DNA of 64,000 nucleotides from Hansfordia pulvinata (Eukaryota; Ascomycota; Sordariomycetes; Xylariales), in assembly GCA_006538405.1 (NCBI GenBank), contig BJKQ01000008.1:1364001-1428000 (forward strand), in the 5' to 3' direction. Position numbers and translations under genes: made by a program. Numbering within the stretch: the first letter of the stretch is position 1; every line of letters begins with the position of its first letter. Positions 22,485 through 32,800 of this stretch are shown one piece after another. The notes beneath the pieces were generated by a model. That model was not told where the DNA came from and ran no database searches. It saw only the letters and a list, made by a program, of their open reading frames with translations.

Positions 22485-22505
22485 AGGAGGAGGAGGAGGA
22501 GGAGG
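22485..22505 (+). repeat. AGG trinucleotide repeat
   Basis: AGG repeated about seven times, directly preceded by a short CAG run (about 22469-22483). Confidence 0.85.
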
Positions 22506-23863
22506 GCGTGACGGGGCAGCTGCGCGTCAGCCAGCGAGTGGGTGGCGCTTGCCTGCACGCGCTACTGCCGGTTCAGCAACGACCTCGGCCGACGAGGGGG
22601 AAGGTGCGTCTGGTCATTCGCCGGCAGGCGGCAGGCGCATATCACCTCTGCGGTCCTCGACTGCCCGGCACGAGCGAACAAGAGCCCAGTCCCATACCTC
22701 TTCTACAAACGGCGCCGGCGGGATGGACTATGTACGAGTAGACCGGATCATCACCGCCGCTGTCTGCTCTCATCGTGTGCGACATGGTCGCCGGGGTGAG
22801 GCTTGGCCCTGGCTGGCCACCTCATCATATCAGCATACACGCCCAGTTACCTGGGCACATGAGGCATATAGGTAGCAATCCTCCGTTCCAATCCAGCCCG
22901 GCCCTCCCGCCGGCTACAAACGCGGATCCGCCTCCGAATGGGGGCCTGGCCGCATAAGAGGCCGCCGCAGCCAAACGGGGGGGAGGGGCGCGCTGAAAAC
23001 GACATCAGACCGACCGACGCTTGCTTGCAGCAGGTCACAGCAATAGGTAAATAAACAAATAAACAAGCGAACAAGAGGCCAAGCGCCGTTATTAACGGCT
23101 CGATGAGCCCGCGCTGTTTCCAGAGACCGGCAGGGAAGCTGTAAGTCGGCCCAAAACCAAACATGCCCAAACGTGCTCTGGGTGCGGAGTAGACGTTGGC
23201 AGCACGGAACCAAAGTCAGGTATCTTACTACCGTGGAATGACAGTAGGTGATGTACATTTCACATGTTGATTTCCACTCATTTGGCAAGTCAAAGTAAGG
23301 TAAACTCGATTGGTATTGGATGAGAAGCACAAAGTCCCGACACCGGTGCACTGAGGCTGTCCTCACTGACCCCAGATCCGACCCCACTTCCACACCACCA
23401 CATCCCCGTCTCTGATATCGAGGGTATTGCTTCATTAGCCCTCAAATGGGCACGGACGCCGCCAGCAACGCCTGGTAAAAAAACTCCATGAAAGTGATCA
23501 GCCGCTAGTCGCCAATGTTGTTTGTTGGTCGTATGTCTTCGTGGCAGCAAGGGAGCGTCGCCTCGAGCTGGGCGCCACCCGCCTGCAAAGGCCGTGTCGT
23601 TATCGTCTTCGAGTCTCGACAGCCAGAGGCTCTCCTCTGCTCCGGGTCGATGCAAGAGTCGTGAGAAACGCCGTATTCGCCTCGATATGCGCTATGCAGA
23701 CGATGTGACGCGAGACAAAAAAGATATGCCCCCCTATTCTGTGGAAACAAAAGAAATCAGAGGAACGCCGGGTTGGTTGGTGCACCAGAATGGCAGTGGT
23801 GCGAATGTTATGGCACGCTCGTGCGAAGCAGGAAAGCGCCCACTTCGTTGTCGGCACGACCGT

Positions 23864-24589
23864 CTACGCCGAGTTCGCGCGGGTGCCTGCTGCTGGCCCT
23901 TGGGGCACCTTGGAGCAGTTGGAGTGCGTCCTCTTCCTCTTCCCCCGAGGTGCTGGCTCCATTCTTGGCGTATAGGTAACAGTCCTCGTGACGACCTCTC
24001 GAATCTGCCGGACGCTTTTGCTGCTGCTGCTGGGCTTGTTGGCTCTGCAGTCGGCAGAGTACCTCCCTTTCAGGGCCGTCTCCCAGTCAAAGGGCGATCG
24101 GACAGATCGTGCGCTGAAAGGGGACCGCGCGGTGGCGCTGAGAGGTGAGTCGAGATGGGAGGCTGAGGGTGATGCCGGGACATGAAGGCCGGTGAAAGAG
24201 TACGCTCCGGATGGTGGGGCGGACATGGGCTGTGTAGGATAGGACGTGGGTGCAGTTGTGGGCGATTTGTGACCGCCACACTTGCAGGAACAGTCGGTCT
24301 GCTCGCTGCTAGCCGTGGAGGGTGCGGACTCGAGCGCGCCGTCGTCATCGGGGGACGCGCTGTCAGGGGTCTTGTCCTGAGCGATGGGAGAGGCCATATT
24401 CCTCAAGAAGTCCATGTAAGCTAGCGGCGGGCTTATGGGGGTCTTCTGGCTTCCGGGGAACTCCTCCTTGACGAAGTCGGGGACGGCTGACCGCGGCGTC
24501 TTTGCGGACAGGGCGGAGAGCTCCGACGGGAATGTTGCCGTGACTGGCGTCTTGAGCTGCGAGAGCTTGGGCTTGGTGGTGGTCGACAT
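23864..24589 (-). CDS. conserved-looking fungal protein, Pro/Ser-rich, unknown function
   Basis: Single exon, 241 aa, starting at ATG 24589 (MSTTTKPKLSQLKTPV). An in-frame open extension upstream has no better ATG and is leader-like. Landmarks: KEEFPGSQKTPISPPLAYMDFL (about 40-61), which reads as a conserved motif; a compact cysteine group CSCKCGG (about 98-104); and RSPFDWETALKGRYS followed by REVVTRTVTYTPRMEPAPRGKRKR near the C-terminus, a basic segment that could be a nuclear signal. The TPISPP and TPRM-type segments suggest proline-directed phosphorylation sites. From memory, proteins of this type occur widely in Sordariomycetes without assigned function; I cannot name a domain. A TATA-like element lies about 270 bp upstream. 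Confidence 0.7.
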   Translation of the reverse strand: MSTTTKPKLSQLKTPVTATFPSELSALSAKTPRSAVPDFVKEEFPGSQKTPISPPLAYMDFLRNMASPIAQDKTPDSASPDDDGALESAPSTASSEQTDCSCKCGGHKSPTTAPTSYPTQPMSAPPSGAYSFTGLHVPASPSASHLDSPLSATARSPFSARSVRSPFDWETALKGRYSADCRANKPSSSSKSVRQIREVVTRTVTYTPRMEPAPRGKRKRTHSNCSKVPQGPAAGTRANSA

Positions 24590-27500
24590 GATGGTCAGGA
24601 GTCGGGGTTGTCTTGCTTCTCTGGACCGGGGAGGCAGAGGGAAACGAGGCCGAGGGGGTAGCGTTGGGTTTGTCTGGTGCCGTCTGGACGAAGGCGAGTA
24701 TATTCCCCTGTTAATCGCGGGCCAAGTCAAGCGAATGACTCGAGGAGGGTAGGCAAGACGGATGACCAGGACCCAACAACTAGCTTCTCGGGCAGAATTG
24801 CCGTGGGGAAGAGGGGAGGGGGGGGCCAGAAAGGGACTTGGGTGTGCGGGCGAAGAGGGTATAATATAAGAAATAGCAATAGCAGTATGTTGGATGCTGC
24901 CGCGCTCAGGTGTGGTGCAGTGCGGTGCTCCAGAAAGACTGGCACGTTGGGCTCACTAGCCGGCCGGCCAGCAATAGCAGCCAATGCCTGTAAGCGCAGG
25001 CGTGTACGGAGTCTAACCAAGCCGGTAGGTGGGCGGGCGGGCAAGGGCCACTCCTGGGCGTGCAGATGATGAGACAGAAGCGCCCGAGAGGCTGCTAAGA
25101 CTAGCGCCGCTAGGAGCCTAGTAGCACAAGGCCCCAGGTGTGATGATGGATCCCAGGCGCGTGGGCGCCGCTCCAGGGTGTGCCGAGTGACAGGGGGGGG
25201 CCGGCCACAGGGATGGGGGCGTTTCGAGGTCTGGTGTGATGCCAGGTGCCGGATTTCAAGTTATTAGATCCGCTCTGCGAGATCGCGAGCCAGTCAACCG
25301 GAAGAAACGGACGGAGGCGGGGATGAAGGGGGAGGTGTCTGCGCCGGGCGGCTGGTCCTGGCCAGCAGGAGAGTACCAAGTAAGGAGAAGGGGTAGTCAG
25401 GGGCAGAGAAGGCTTGTCTGTCACGTCACGGTGGTCGTGACGGGGAAGGGTGGCTGTGACACACGAGAGGACCTAACTCGTACCTATGTAGGTAGGTTAG
25501 GTAGAGAGTATAAGGTACCTTACGTAGGATGTAGGATGTAGGATGTAGGTAGACAGAGAAAAGAGACAGAGCTGGAGAGGGGCGTCCCGGCGCAGTGGTG
25601 GCGACGGCGGTCCGTTGGTGGTAGCGGCGCCGTGGGCTTGGTCTGCTATAAGGTGCAGGGTACAGGCTCGTCGGTTGCTTGGCCTGCCTACAAGTCCGGA
25701 GGCGCTCGTATTCGACGGGTCGACCCAGCCAACGACGGTACCAATCTGCTGGCGTACCCGGGGGACAAACAGCAGAAAAAGCAAGCCGGCAAAAGCACAC
25801 GCACCGGTGAAGGGTCGGTGTGAAGGACGGCGGCGCTGGCGAGAGGCCGGATTGGCTGTGGCGGCGGCAGACGAGTCCCGAATGCTAGCTGTCAGTGGAG
25901 GAGGCGCTTGCCTTGACGACGTTCAGGGTGGGTGACCAGACGGCGGCTGTGCGGGCGAGCACGGGGGTGACGGCGGGAACCCGGTCGCTTCTGGAAGGCG
26001 AGCCGGGCAGGCGGGCAGGCAGACGGACGGATTGGTCGGATCTCGGTGGCCGGCGTGATTCTGCAAGGTTGGTCGACGAGATGATTCCTGGCCAGCTGTT
26101 GCCGCCGGCGGTGATGGTGGTGGTGGCACGAGTATGCTCGCGCGTGCGTGCTCGCCAAGTGCTGTTGCTGTGCTCGGTGCTCGTGCAAAGTAACAGCGGC
26201 GTCGTCAGGGTCACCTCAAGTGTCGAGGGCGTGTGATGAGTGGATTGAGGTTACTCGTATTGGAAGTGCCGTCACTGGGCGGGACCGGGAGAGCGACGTG
26301 GGGAACGTTCGTTCTGTCCAGTACAGCCAGTACGCTCAGAGTCCGTCACCACCTCAGTCAACCTTATTGTGGACGTTGCTGGCGGTGCCGGCGGTGCTGG
26401 CAGAGGGTGCTTGCTGGAGGGCGCCGTGGTGGCGTGTCTGATTGGCCCGGGGGGCGCGCCCAGGGGGTCTGGTGCAAGCGCTGCCGCTATTCCTGTTGCG
26501 CTGTTAGCACTCGCATATTGGCCTCCCCCGGGGGGTGCCTCGCTGTGATTCGCCCCGGCCGCTGCCGCCCGCCCCGATCCATCCATTGGATCCCACTACG
26601 AGCACGGCCACTGGATCCATGCCTGCCCGGGCACACCTGGGTCCCCTCCATGGAGCTCCAGCAGCTGTCGGGTCTCAGCTGGAGCTGTTTAGGGGCCTTC
26701 AGCACCCCCCCGGCTGCACTGGACCCCTCCAACTCCAGTCTCCGGCTCATCGGGACTACCTGCACCGGTGGTGGGACTCGTAGCCGGTGCCCTCATCAGG
26801 CTCCAGCTTCATTCGCCTCCAGCTGCAGCACCGCCGTCCCGATGACTGGCTGGCTTCACTCTCGCCTCGGTGTCGGGGACGCCCCTCCATCACGAACAAC
26901 GACGGAACCGCTCTTAACTCACCTCGTTCAAGTGTACCGCACACAGCACGTGTCAGGCAACAGCGACGTTGGGACCTTTGGAGTACTCGTACCCAACCAC
27001 GACACGGCCAAAAGACGCGTACAGCACGATCCCTGCTAAGCGGAACCGTCTGCCCGGTAACCTGTTGGCTGCACCTCTCCAGGCGCTCTTCGGCTTGGTC
27101 TGTTCTTTGGCCGATCGCCGGCAGGATGTCGCCCTATCCTGGATTAGAACGACGCACGGGTGCGTGTTACAACAAAAGTGTAAGAAGAGAACTGCAGTCC
27201 GCCTGTGCTGACGATGAACCAGATCCCCAGCCAGATAGCGGTGGTGCGGCTGCCGACAAGATGGGAAGACGACAATGATGATGACGATGGTGATGATTTT
27301 GGTGTTGGCTGTGCTCGGCTTCTACCATCCAACATTTCTGAAAGCCCCATGGACCTACACGCCATTTTATGCTCCGTCTCTTGCCGCCGCCGTCCATCTC
27401 ATTGATGCTCGAACCCATCCGTCTTGCTCCACGTCGTGCCTCACACAGCGCGCGGCTCTGCGAATGCGCCCCGTCGACCACTCGAACCAGTGGACCAAGC

Positions 27501-30126
27501 TCTCGCCGCTCTTCTGGATACCACGCAACGCACTTCTTCCACTTCTCCTCCCCAGCCGGCACCCAGGTTGTCCGATCAACGGAGCGCGCGCCACGTGAAG
27601 CACGGTAGGCCAGACGGCCGCCGTCAGCAAATAGATCGAGTCTGCGCCCGCGGCCCGGGGTGCGTACCCTACTGTGCGACCCTCAATCAAACAAATTTCG
27701 TCCCAAGCCGAAAGCGCGCGCCTGCACGTCCCAGCTGTGACACCACGACTCGCCAGCCACCCGCCGCTGCCAGCCCCAGAGCGTCGTATTCCACGCCCCA
27801 CGGAGACTGCCGGCGGCTCCTCCCTCGGCTCCCATAGAGAGATAGAGAGGTTCTGCTTTGCCTGGTCCACGCCGGAATGGCTGGGCGCAGCCGCCCAGTC
27901 TCTCTCAAGCGCTTTGTCGCACCTGTCTGCTTTACCACACACAGAATTGGCCGGGGGTCGCGGACGTACCCGGGCTTCTCGACCAGGGCGCGCCTACGAG
28001 TACTGAAAGGATAAACGCCCACCTCTCATTGGCTGATGACCCTTTTCTCCTTCACTCGCTTCGCTGCTGAGAGTTGAAGACAACTCTGCGTTGACATCAA
28101 TTCATCCACGGCGTGCATTAGGCGTCCACCACACGGTTCGCCGGCCGAGACTGGGCGGGTGTATAATGCGGCAATCAGTCGACTGTCGGGATCTTGCTTC
28201 CGTCACAACTCGGCTGAAGGGGGTTGACGGGCGGCGCCTACAGCCTCCGTTATAGAACCATCGTCAACGCGTACCCCCTATCTTTCCCAGACTTCTACGA
28301 GTAGTTCCGTCTGGCTCTGCCGCTCTACGAGCACATCGCCCCGGCGCTCAAACTAGCTGGCAGGGGCCTTGCGTTGTGGATCGTCTGAAGCCCAACTCAA
28401 GGCGTTCTTGGCTTCATTCAGCGTGTGGATTCTGCCCTCTGGACTTTCGGGTTACACACAGATGGCGCCAAAGCCCCAGTCAAATACTTGCTCTGTTGTT
28501 GGCGCGGGTCTGACTACGCTGACGGACCCGGGCCTCTGGTACAAGTGGCGAAGCAGCGCTCAAGAGCTCACAATATTGTCGGAACAACCCAACATTCCAC
28601 AGCTTGGAGCGCTGAGATGAGTTTGCCAACAGCTCGAGCCTCGATGCTCCATTTCTGGTCCCGCTAAGCTTCGCGTCTACTCGGGGAACACTAATGCCAG
28701 AGCGCGCTTATCTTGGCCAGAACTCCCTCTATCCTCCCATTCGCGCCAGCACGTCGCCATGCCCTTCAGCTGAGCATCCGTCAGCCGCGCCCCTGCGAGA
28801 TGCGGACGCCCCCTGCGCTTAACTGGCCAACCATGAGCCGGAACGACTCGAGGACCCGGAGACATCTTCCGTACTTATGCGCTTGACCATCCAGCCACTT
28901 GCTCCACGAACGCATGAATCGATAGTCGCCTGCGCTGCTGCGCTGCGTGGGCCGCGCGGCAGTCTGGGTCTTCTTTTCGGTCGTGATCCGAAGCGCCATG
29001 TGCGCAACGGGCCGCAGCAGCAAAGAAAATCCCGCAAGACTACGCATACTTCATTCTGCACGCCGTGGTGTGCTGATACGAACTCGGGCATGCTTGGGGC
29101 AACGTACGGCTTGATTAGCGCGGTGTAGGGAAACCTCCTTCCGCTGATGTGTACTCGTAGGCTGGCATATCCAGCCACGGTATGTCACATTCGGACAGGG
29201 GGGCTGAACCCAGTTTATGCCATGCCCGCTGACTGAATATCAAGTGTGTAAGTGGCGTGAAACCCAATCACACTCTGCCACCATTCGACGTCTGTTTGTA
29301 GCTTTAGTTATACCCGCCGTCAGTGGGCAGTCTCTTGGAACTGCATTGAGAGACGTACCTCGTTCGATTCCACGGTAATGATGCGACCAGGCAGGGTAGC
29401 GGTAAATGAACACGTGGGAATCAGGACTAGTAGTGGCTGCCCTGGGTGGAGGACCGTGTTGAATATCCAGCCATACTGCGAGGCAGCAAACAGCTGCCCG
29501 TGCAGAGATTCGCGATTTCACATTGATGGCCGGAGAAGATGCTGAGGCCGTAGGAATGCGCTTCAAATAACAGTGCCAGGTGCGGGGCCAAAACTCGGCC
29601 GAAATTGTTGTTGGGGTGGTTGTGAAGCCGGGGAGAGGGCTTGTGAGCAACGGTTCTCCTCCTGCGGTGGAGAGGGGGAGGCAACGAGGGAAGAGGACCT
29701 CGTCTGAGTAAATGGACACTGGAGGTGGCCAGCTGGTGGGTTCGGGGCTGGTGATTCCAGATGTCCTGTTGGGACTCTGGTTCCTGCTCTATTGGGATGT
29801 CTCCTTCCCTCGCTTCTGCTTCGGTGGCAGCTGCGTCTGCCGAGGCAGGTACAGAAGGCGGTTGTTCCGTGCTATGTTCCTGCCAGGTAGAGGCGCTTCC
29901 CGCTGCGTTATCGGTACAGGACCAGAGGGGAAGCGGCTGATGCTGCAGACGGGGAAGGGAGGGGAGGGCAGAATCGGCCTGGGCTGTGGGTGATCGAAAT
30001 GGTGAGGGGGCTGTGTCCGTTTCGCGGTGTGTCTCTTCTCCTGCTTGGACTCGTGCGTTGATTCTGGCGATACTCTGGCGCCACACGTCTGGTGGTGATT
30101 GCGCCGAAATCTAGGCAGATGTGATT
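24590..30126. other. start of the gene desert
   Basis: 5.5 kb without a gene I can support. It contains a TATA-like TATATTATA (minus strand, 24868-24860) that could serve the gene ending at 23864, a GTAGGAT tandem at 25524-25548, AGGTACCTTACGTAGG motifs (about 25512-25527) and TACGAGTA-type 8-mers at 26252, 26984, 27995, 28296 and 29152. The longest ORFs (for example 26233-27039) have random-looking arginine/cysteine/tryptophan-rich composition. Confidence 0.45.
25524..25548 (+). repeat. GTAGGAT tandem repeat
   Basis: Three perfect copies of GTAGGAT followed by GTAGG, next to GTACCTAT/GGTAGGTT motifs. Confidence 0.85.
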
Positions 30127-30337
30127 CTGCGTACACTCATGCTGTCAGACTGGGGTATCTCCCGAAAGTTCATCTCAGACAGGGACCGCGAATTCATCCC
30201 CAAGTTCTGGCAAACTCTCTTCTCGAGGATGGGCGCCAAACTCGCGCTTTCCACGTCCTGGCCCAGTCAAACCAACTAAACTCAATATGCCAACAACCCT
30301 AACCGCCGTCGAGACATATATCGGCATGGTGACCTAA
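30127..30337 (+). pseudogene. decayed Ty3-type retrotransposon integrase fragment
   Basis: Frame 1 from 30139 reads through DWGISRKFISDRDREF, then FWQTLFSRMGAKLALSTSW and PSQTN, and stops at TAA 30277-30279. This is the catalytic-core stretch of Ty3-type integrases, whose usual form is a SDRDxxF motif, a WxxLxxxxG(T/A)KLxxSTxxHPQTD segment and then a short linker to xNxTLExYI. After a one-base frame change, codons from 30296 read TLTAVETYIGMVT before another stop at 30335. Stop codons, the frame change and the His and Asp replacements in the HPQTD box show that it is dead. No LTRs or other retroelement domains were recognised nearby, so this is an isolated relic, not an element with defined ends. 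Confidence 0.72.
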
Positions 30338-32800
30338 CTTCAATCTCCACGAAGCGGACAGCTCGGAGAAGGGCTTGTTTGAATTCCCAGGGGCCACACG
30401 CCCAATCGGCTGGGTAATCGGACAGAGTGATCTGCCTTCAACGACATATCTACCGGCCTATCTACTGAGGGCGTGGGGGCTAGGGGACAGGGCCAGCTCC
30501 CTGGATGTATTGTTTAACGAGGGTGTAGCCGGGGTTCTGTAAAGCTGTCCTGGAGTGCGGCAGATCGGGGCAGGCATCGATAAAAGCGACGACTGCCTTG
30601 CAGTTCTGCTGACTTGTGACAAAGTACGATTGGGCTTCGCTGTCCATACCTAGACAGCTGGTAGTTCTGACAATAGTGGTGATGCCGTACAGAACGGGAT
30701 CGGCGTGCCGGTTCGGCTGCCCTAGGTCGGCTGCCGATGCGGCGCGCGGAGCGGGGCAGGCCCGGGGGTCGGAGGGCCGTAGACGCCTTTACTAAATGAG
30801 AGAGGCTGGGAGGATTGAAAAATGAGGATTGAACTCGGACCACGAGACCTAGGGATGCTACTAGATGGCACGGCACCAATAATCCAGGTATGTGAAGTTG
30901 TAAGAGTTGCTCATTCTACGTATGAGGTCGTGTGCAATATGCTGTATCTATACGACGCGTCTACCAGGGCGCGCCGGCAGGCGCTGGCTCGGATACTGGA
31001 GGAAGGGAAGACATGCCGCTCGTTGTCCATCACCAGCCAACCTTTACCAATGGGACCCAAACGTAAAGTCTCAACTAGGGGCTGATACGTGAGCAAGCAG
31101 CAACTCGAGAGTATCTCCCGATCCAGTGGCCACAGTCCGGCCAACGACTCGTGTCGGGCGGAGTGGTTCGACTTATTGGAATGTGCATCATGCCCCTCAA
31201 AGACGACTCGACTGCCAGTGGAACAATCCGCAAGAATATGATGGCAAACCGCATCCATTGTGAGTCATCCATGAAGGCGAGTCTCGAAGTTGCTCGAAAC
31301 TGGCTGCATGGTCGTCATCTAGGCGGGCAGCTTAGCGAATATCGCCTTCATGGGAAGAGCTTCGTTGCGTCCAGCCCGCACGAGGCACGGGGTTGTCATG
31401 GAGCTGACCTTGGCTCAGGTTTGGCCTCCGATATTGGCCTCTAACATTGGGCTTGCTCTTCGCGGTCATCCTTGTTTCACGTGAGTGCATACTGTGCCAG
31501 ATGGGTCGGGGATGTTCCGAACCTGTTGGGATCAGCCCTTGAGGCTCGAGCTTTAGGGAATCAAACATGCGCATCTCGCGAATCACAATTTCCCAGTGGT
31601 GTTCCCAAGCACCTTGGTATGCCTCTCTGGCTCCTCTTCGCGTTGAGCGGGGGCCTTCCACTGGTTGATGTTAGGTAGGTACAAGCACTAGACCCAAGCG
31701 AGGCCATATATGAAGTGTGGTGTCTCGCAGGCTCAGTCGTGTTAGCCTCTGCCGGTGTATTGTTACACGATGTGCTCCGTCACGACCTGGCCAATGCCTG
31801 CTTGCAACCAAGCGAAGTTACGAGTACAGCTTAATAGGTCTACTATCATGGTCAATGAGGTGGTCAGGCCGAGTGAGGTTGGTTTTCGGTTCTCATGGGA
31901 ACACCACCAGGCCACAAGACTGTCGAGTGGCGCAGGCTAAGGCCAGGTGACAGGAAACATTTGTTTTGCTTCCTGCTCATTCAAGTTACAAATGATGATG
32001 GTTCTATTGAATTCTGTACGCCACCCTCTATCATCTCTTCGGCAGCTTCTCTGTCAGAACTCAGGAAGCCACGGCGCCATACTACTCAATTGAGCTCGGT
32101 CTGAATACGTACGTAGCGGATCCCAAGCAGATATCAGCTGAGAGAACCCGAAAGTGGTTCAAATGCTGACCTCAAGTTTGTTTCTATTCCCATTGTATAT
32201 TGCAGTTCTATCAATGGATGCCAAGGTCGAGAACTCCCTGCGGGTGTATGTAGAAACACAGAATGCTCGATCTATTATAGTCATGCAAGAGGCCTCGGAC
32301 GGCTTGCTAAAACGTCGAATAGAAGGGAGTTGCTGGTGCATCGAACCCGACTGTTCGTTCGAACAAGTAGGGCACCTGGTGATCGAGACAGCCATGATAT
32401 GTCGGGCGATACAGGGACATGGTGTTAGTGACGACGCTGTAGTCACACCACAATAGTAAGATATACAAATCTTGTCCTGCTTGATTATCATATTTGCGAC
32501 GGGATAGAGTGAACTGTCATACTCCCCGTGCCGTTCCCAAGCCCCTCTCCCCTTATTCGTAGCCACAGATGACTGATGGACAGGTAAGGCTGCCCGTCTT
32601 CTTGCTTTAGAAGCCCCCTTGTAAAGAGTTCGAGGTACCCTGACGCAGAGACTCGCTCCCCGCTTCCCTCGTGTCCGCGGCGTGAACACTGCCCGCCCCA
32701 GAAAGACATTACCGGGCGAGGACGCAATGGAAGTCGGAATTGCCCCTACAGCGACTTACTAGCAACCAAATTGGCTACCTCAAAGTCAGAGATCCCTGGA
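30338..32800. other. relic-like tract downstream of the integrase fragment
   Basis: This 2.5 kb looks less GC-rich than its surroundings and holds several short ORFs with natural-looking composition but no assignable family: ATG 30822 (87 codons, +), ATG 31258 (115 codons, -) and ATG 32163 (97 codons, +, listed separately). They may be gene fragments or remains of the mobile element. TACGAGTA occurs at 31819. Confidence 0.35.
32163..32456 (+). CDS. possible small ORF with hydrophobic N-terminus (tentative)
   Basis: 97 codons from ATG 32163 to TAG 32454-32456. The first 18 residues are hydrophobic (MLTSSLFLFPLYIAVLSM) and could be a signal peptide or anchor. The rest has a balanced composition with three cysteines (CWCIEPDC). 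Against a gene: the stretch before 32211 also looks like an intron end (CTGAC branch, pyrimidines, ATTGCAG), so this could instead be a terminal exon or a relic. I recognise no family. Confidence 0.22.
   Translation: MLTSSLFLFPLYIAVLSMDAKVENSLRVYVETQNARSIIVMQEASDGLLKRRIEGSCWCIEPDCSFEQVGHLVIETAMICRAIQGHGVSDDAVVTPQ

Larger units (their letters stand above)
18537..23863. other. intergenic 5.3 kb, repeat-rich
   Basis: No supported gene. The stretch holds a G19 tract (19413-19431), a GA-rich microsatellite (19714-19734), a C10 run (19862-19871), an AGG repeat (22485-22505) and TACGAGTA-type 8-mers at 20372, 20719, 21543 and 22733. Several long ORFs occur but have skewed arginine/proline/serine composition, lack an early ATG and match nothing I know. 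Confidence 0.45.

Noticed and set aside
26233..27039. 268-codon plus-strand open frame
   Set aside because: Composition dominated by Arg, Cys, Ser and Trp as in GC-rich non-coding DNA; no motif or splice support.
29340..29400. GTTCGATTCC B-box-like sequence
   Set aside because: The flanks do not fold into a T-arm and no matching A box is seen.
29427..30086. 219-codon minus-strand open frame
   Set aside because: Begins with GTG, has no early ATG and its composition is random-like; no domain.
30785..30890. tRNA-like sequence on the minus strand with a B-box-like GTTCAATCC
   Set aside because: Only three of five T-stem pairs form, and no acceptor stem or convincing A box is present, so it is at best a tRNA fossil or chance match.
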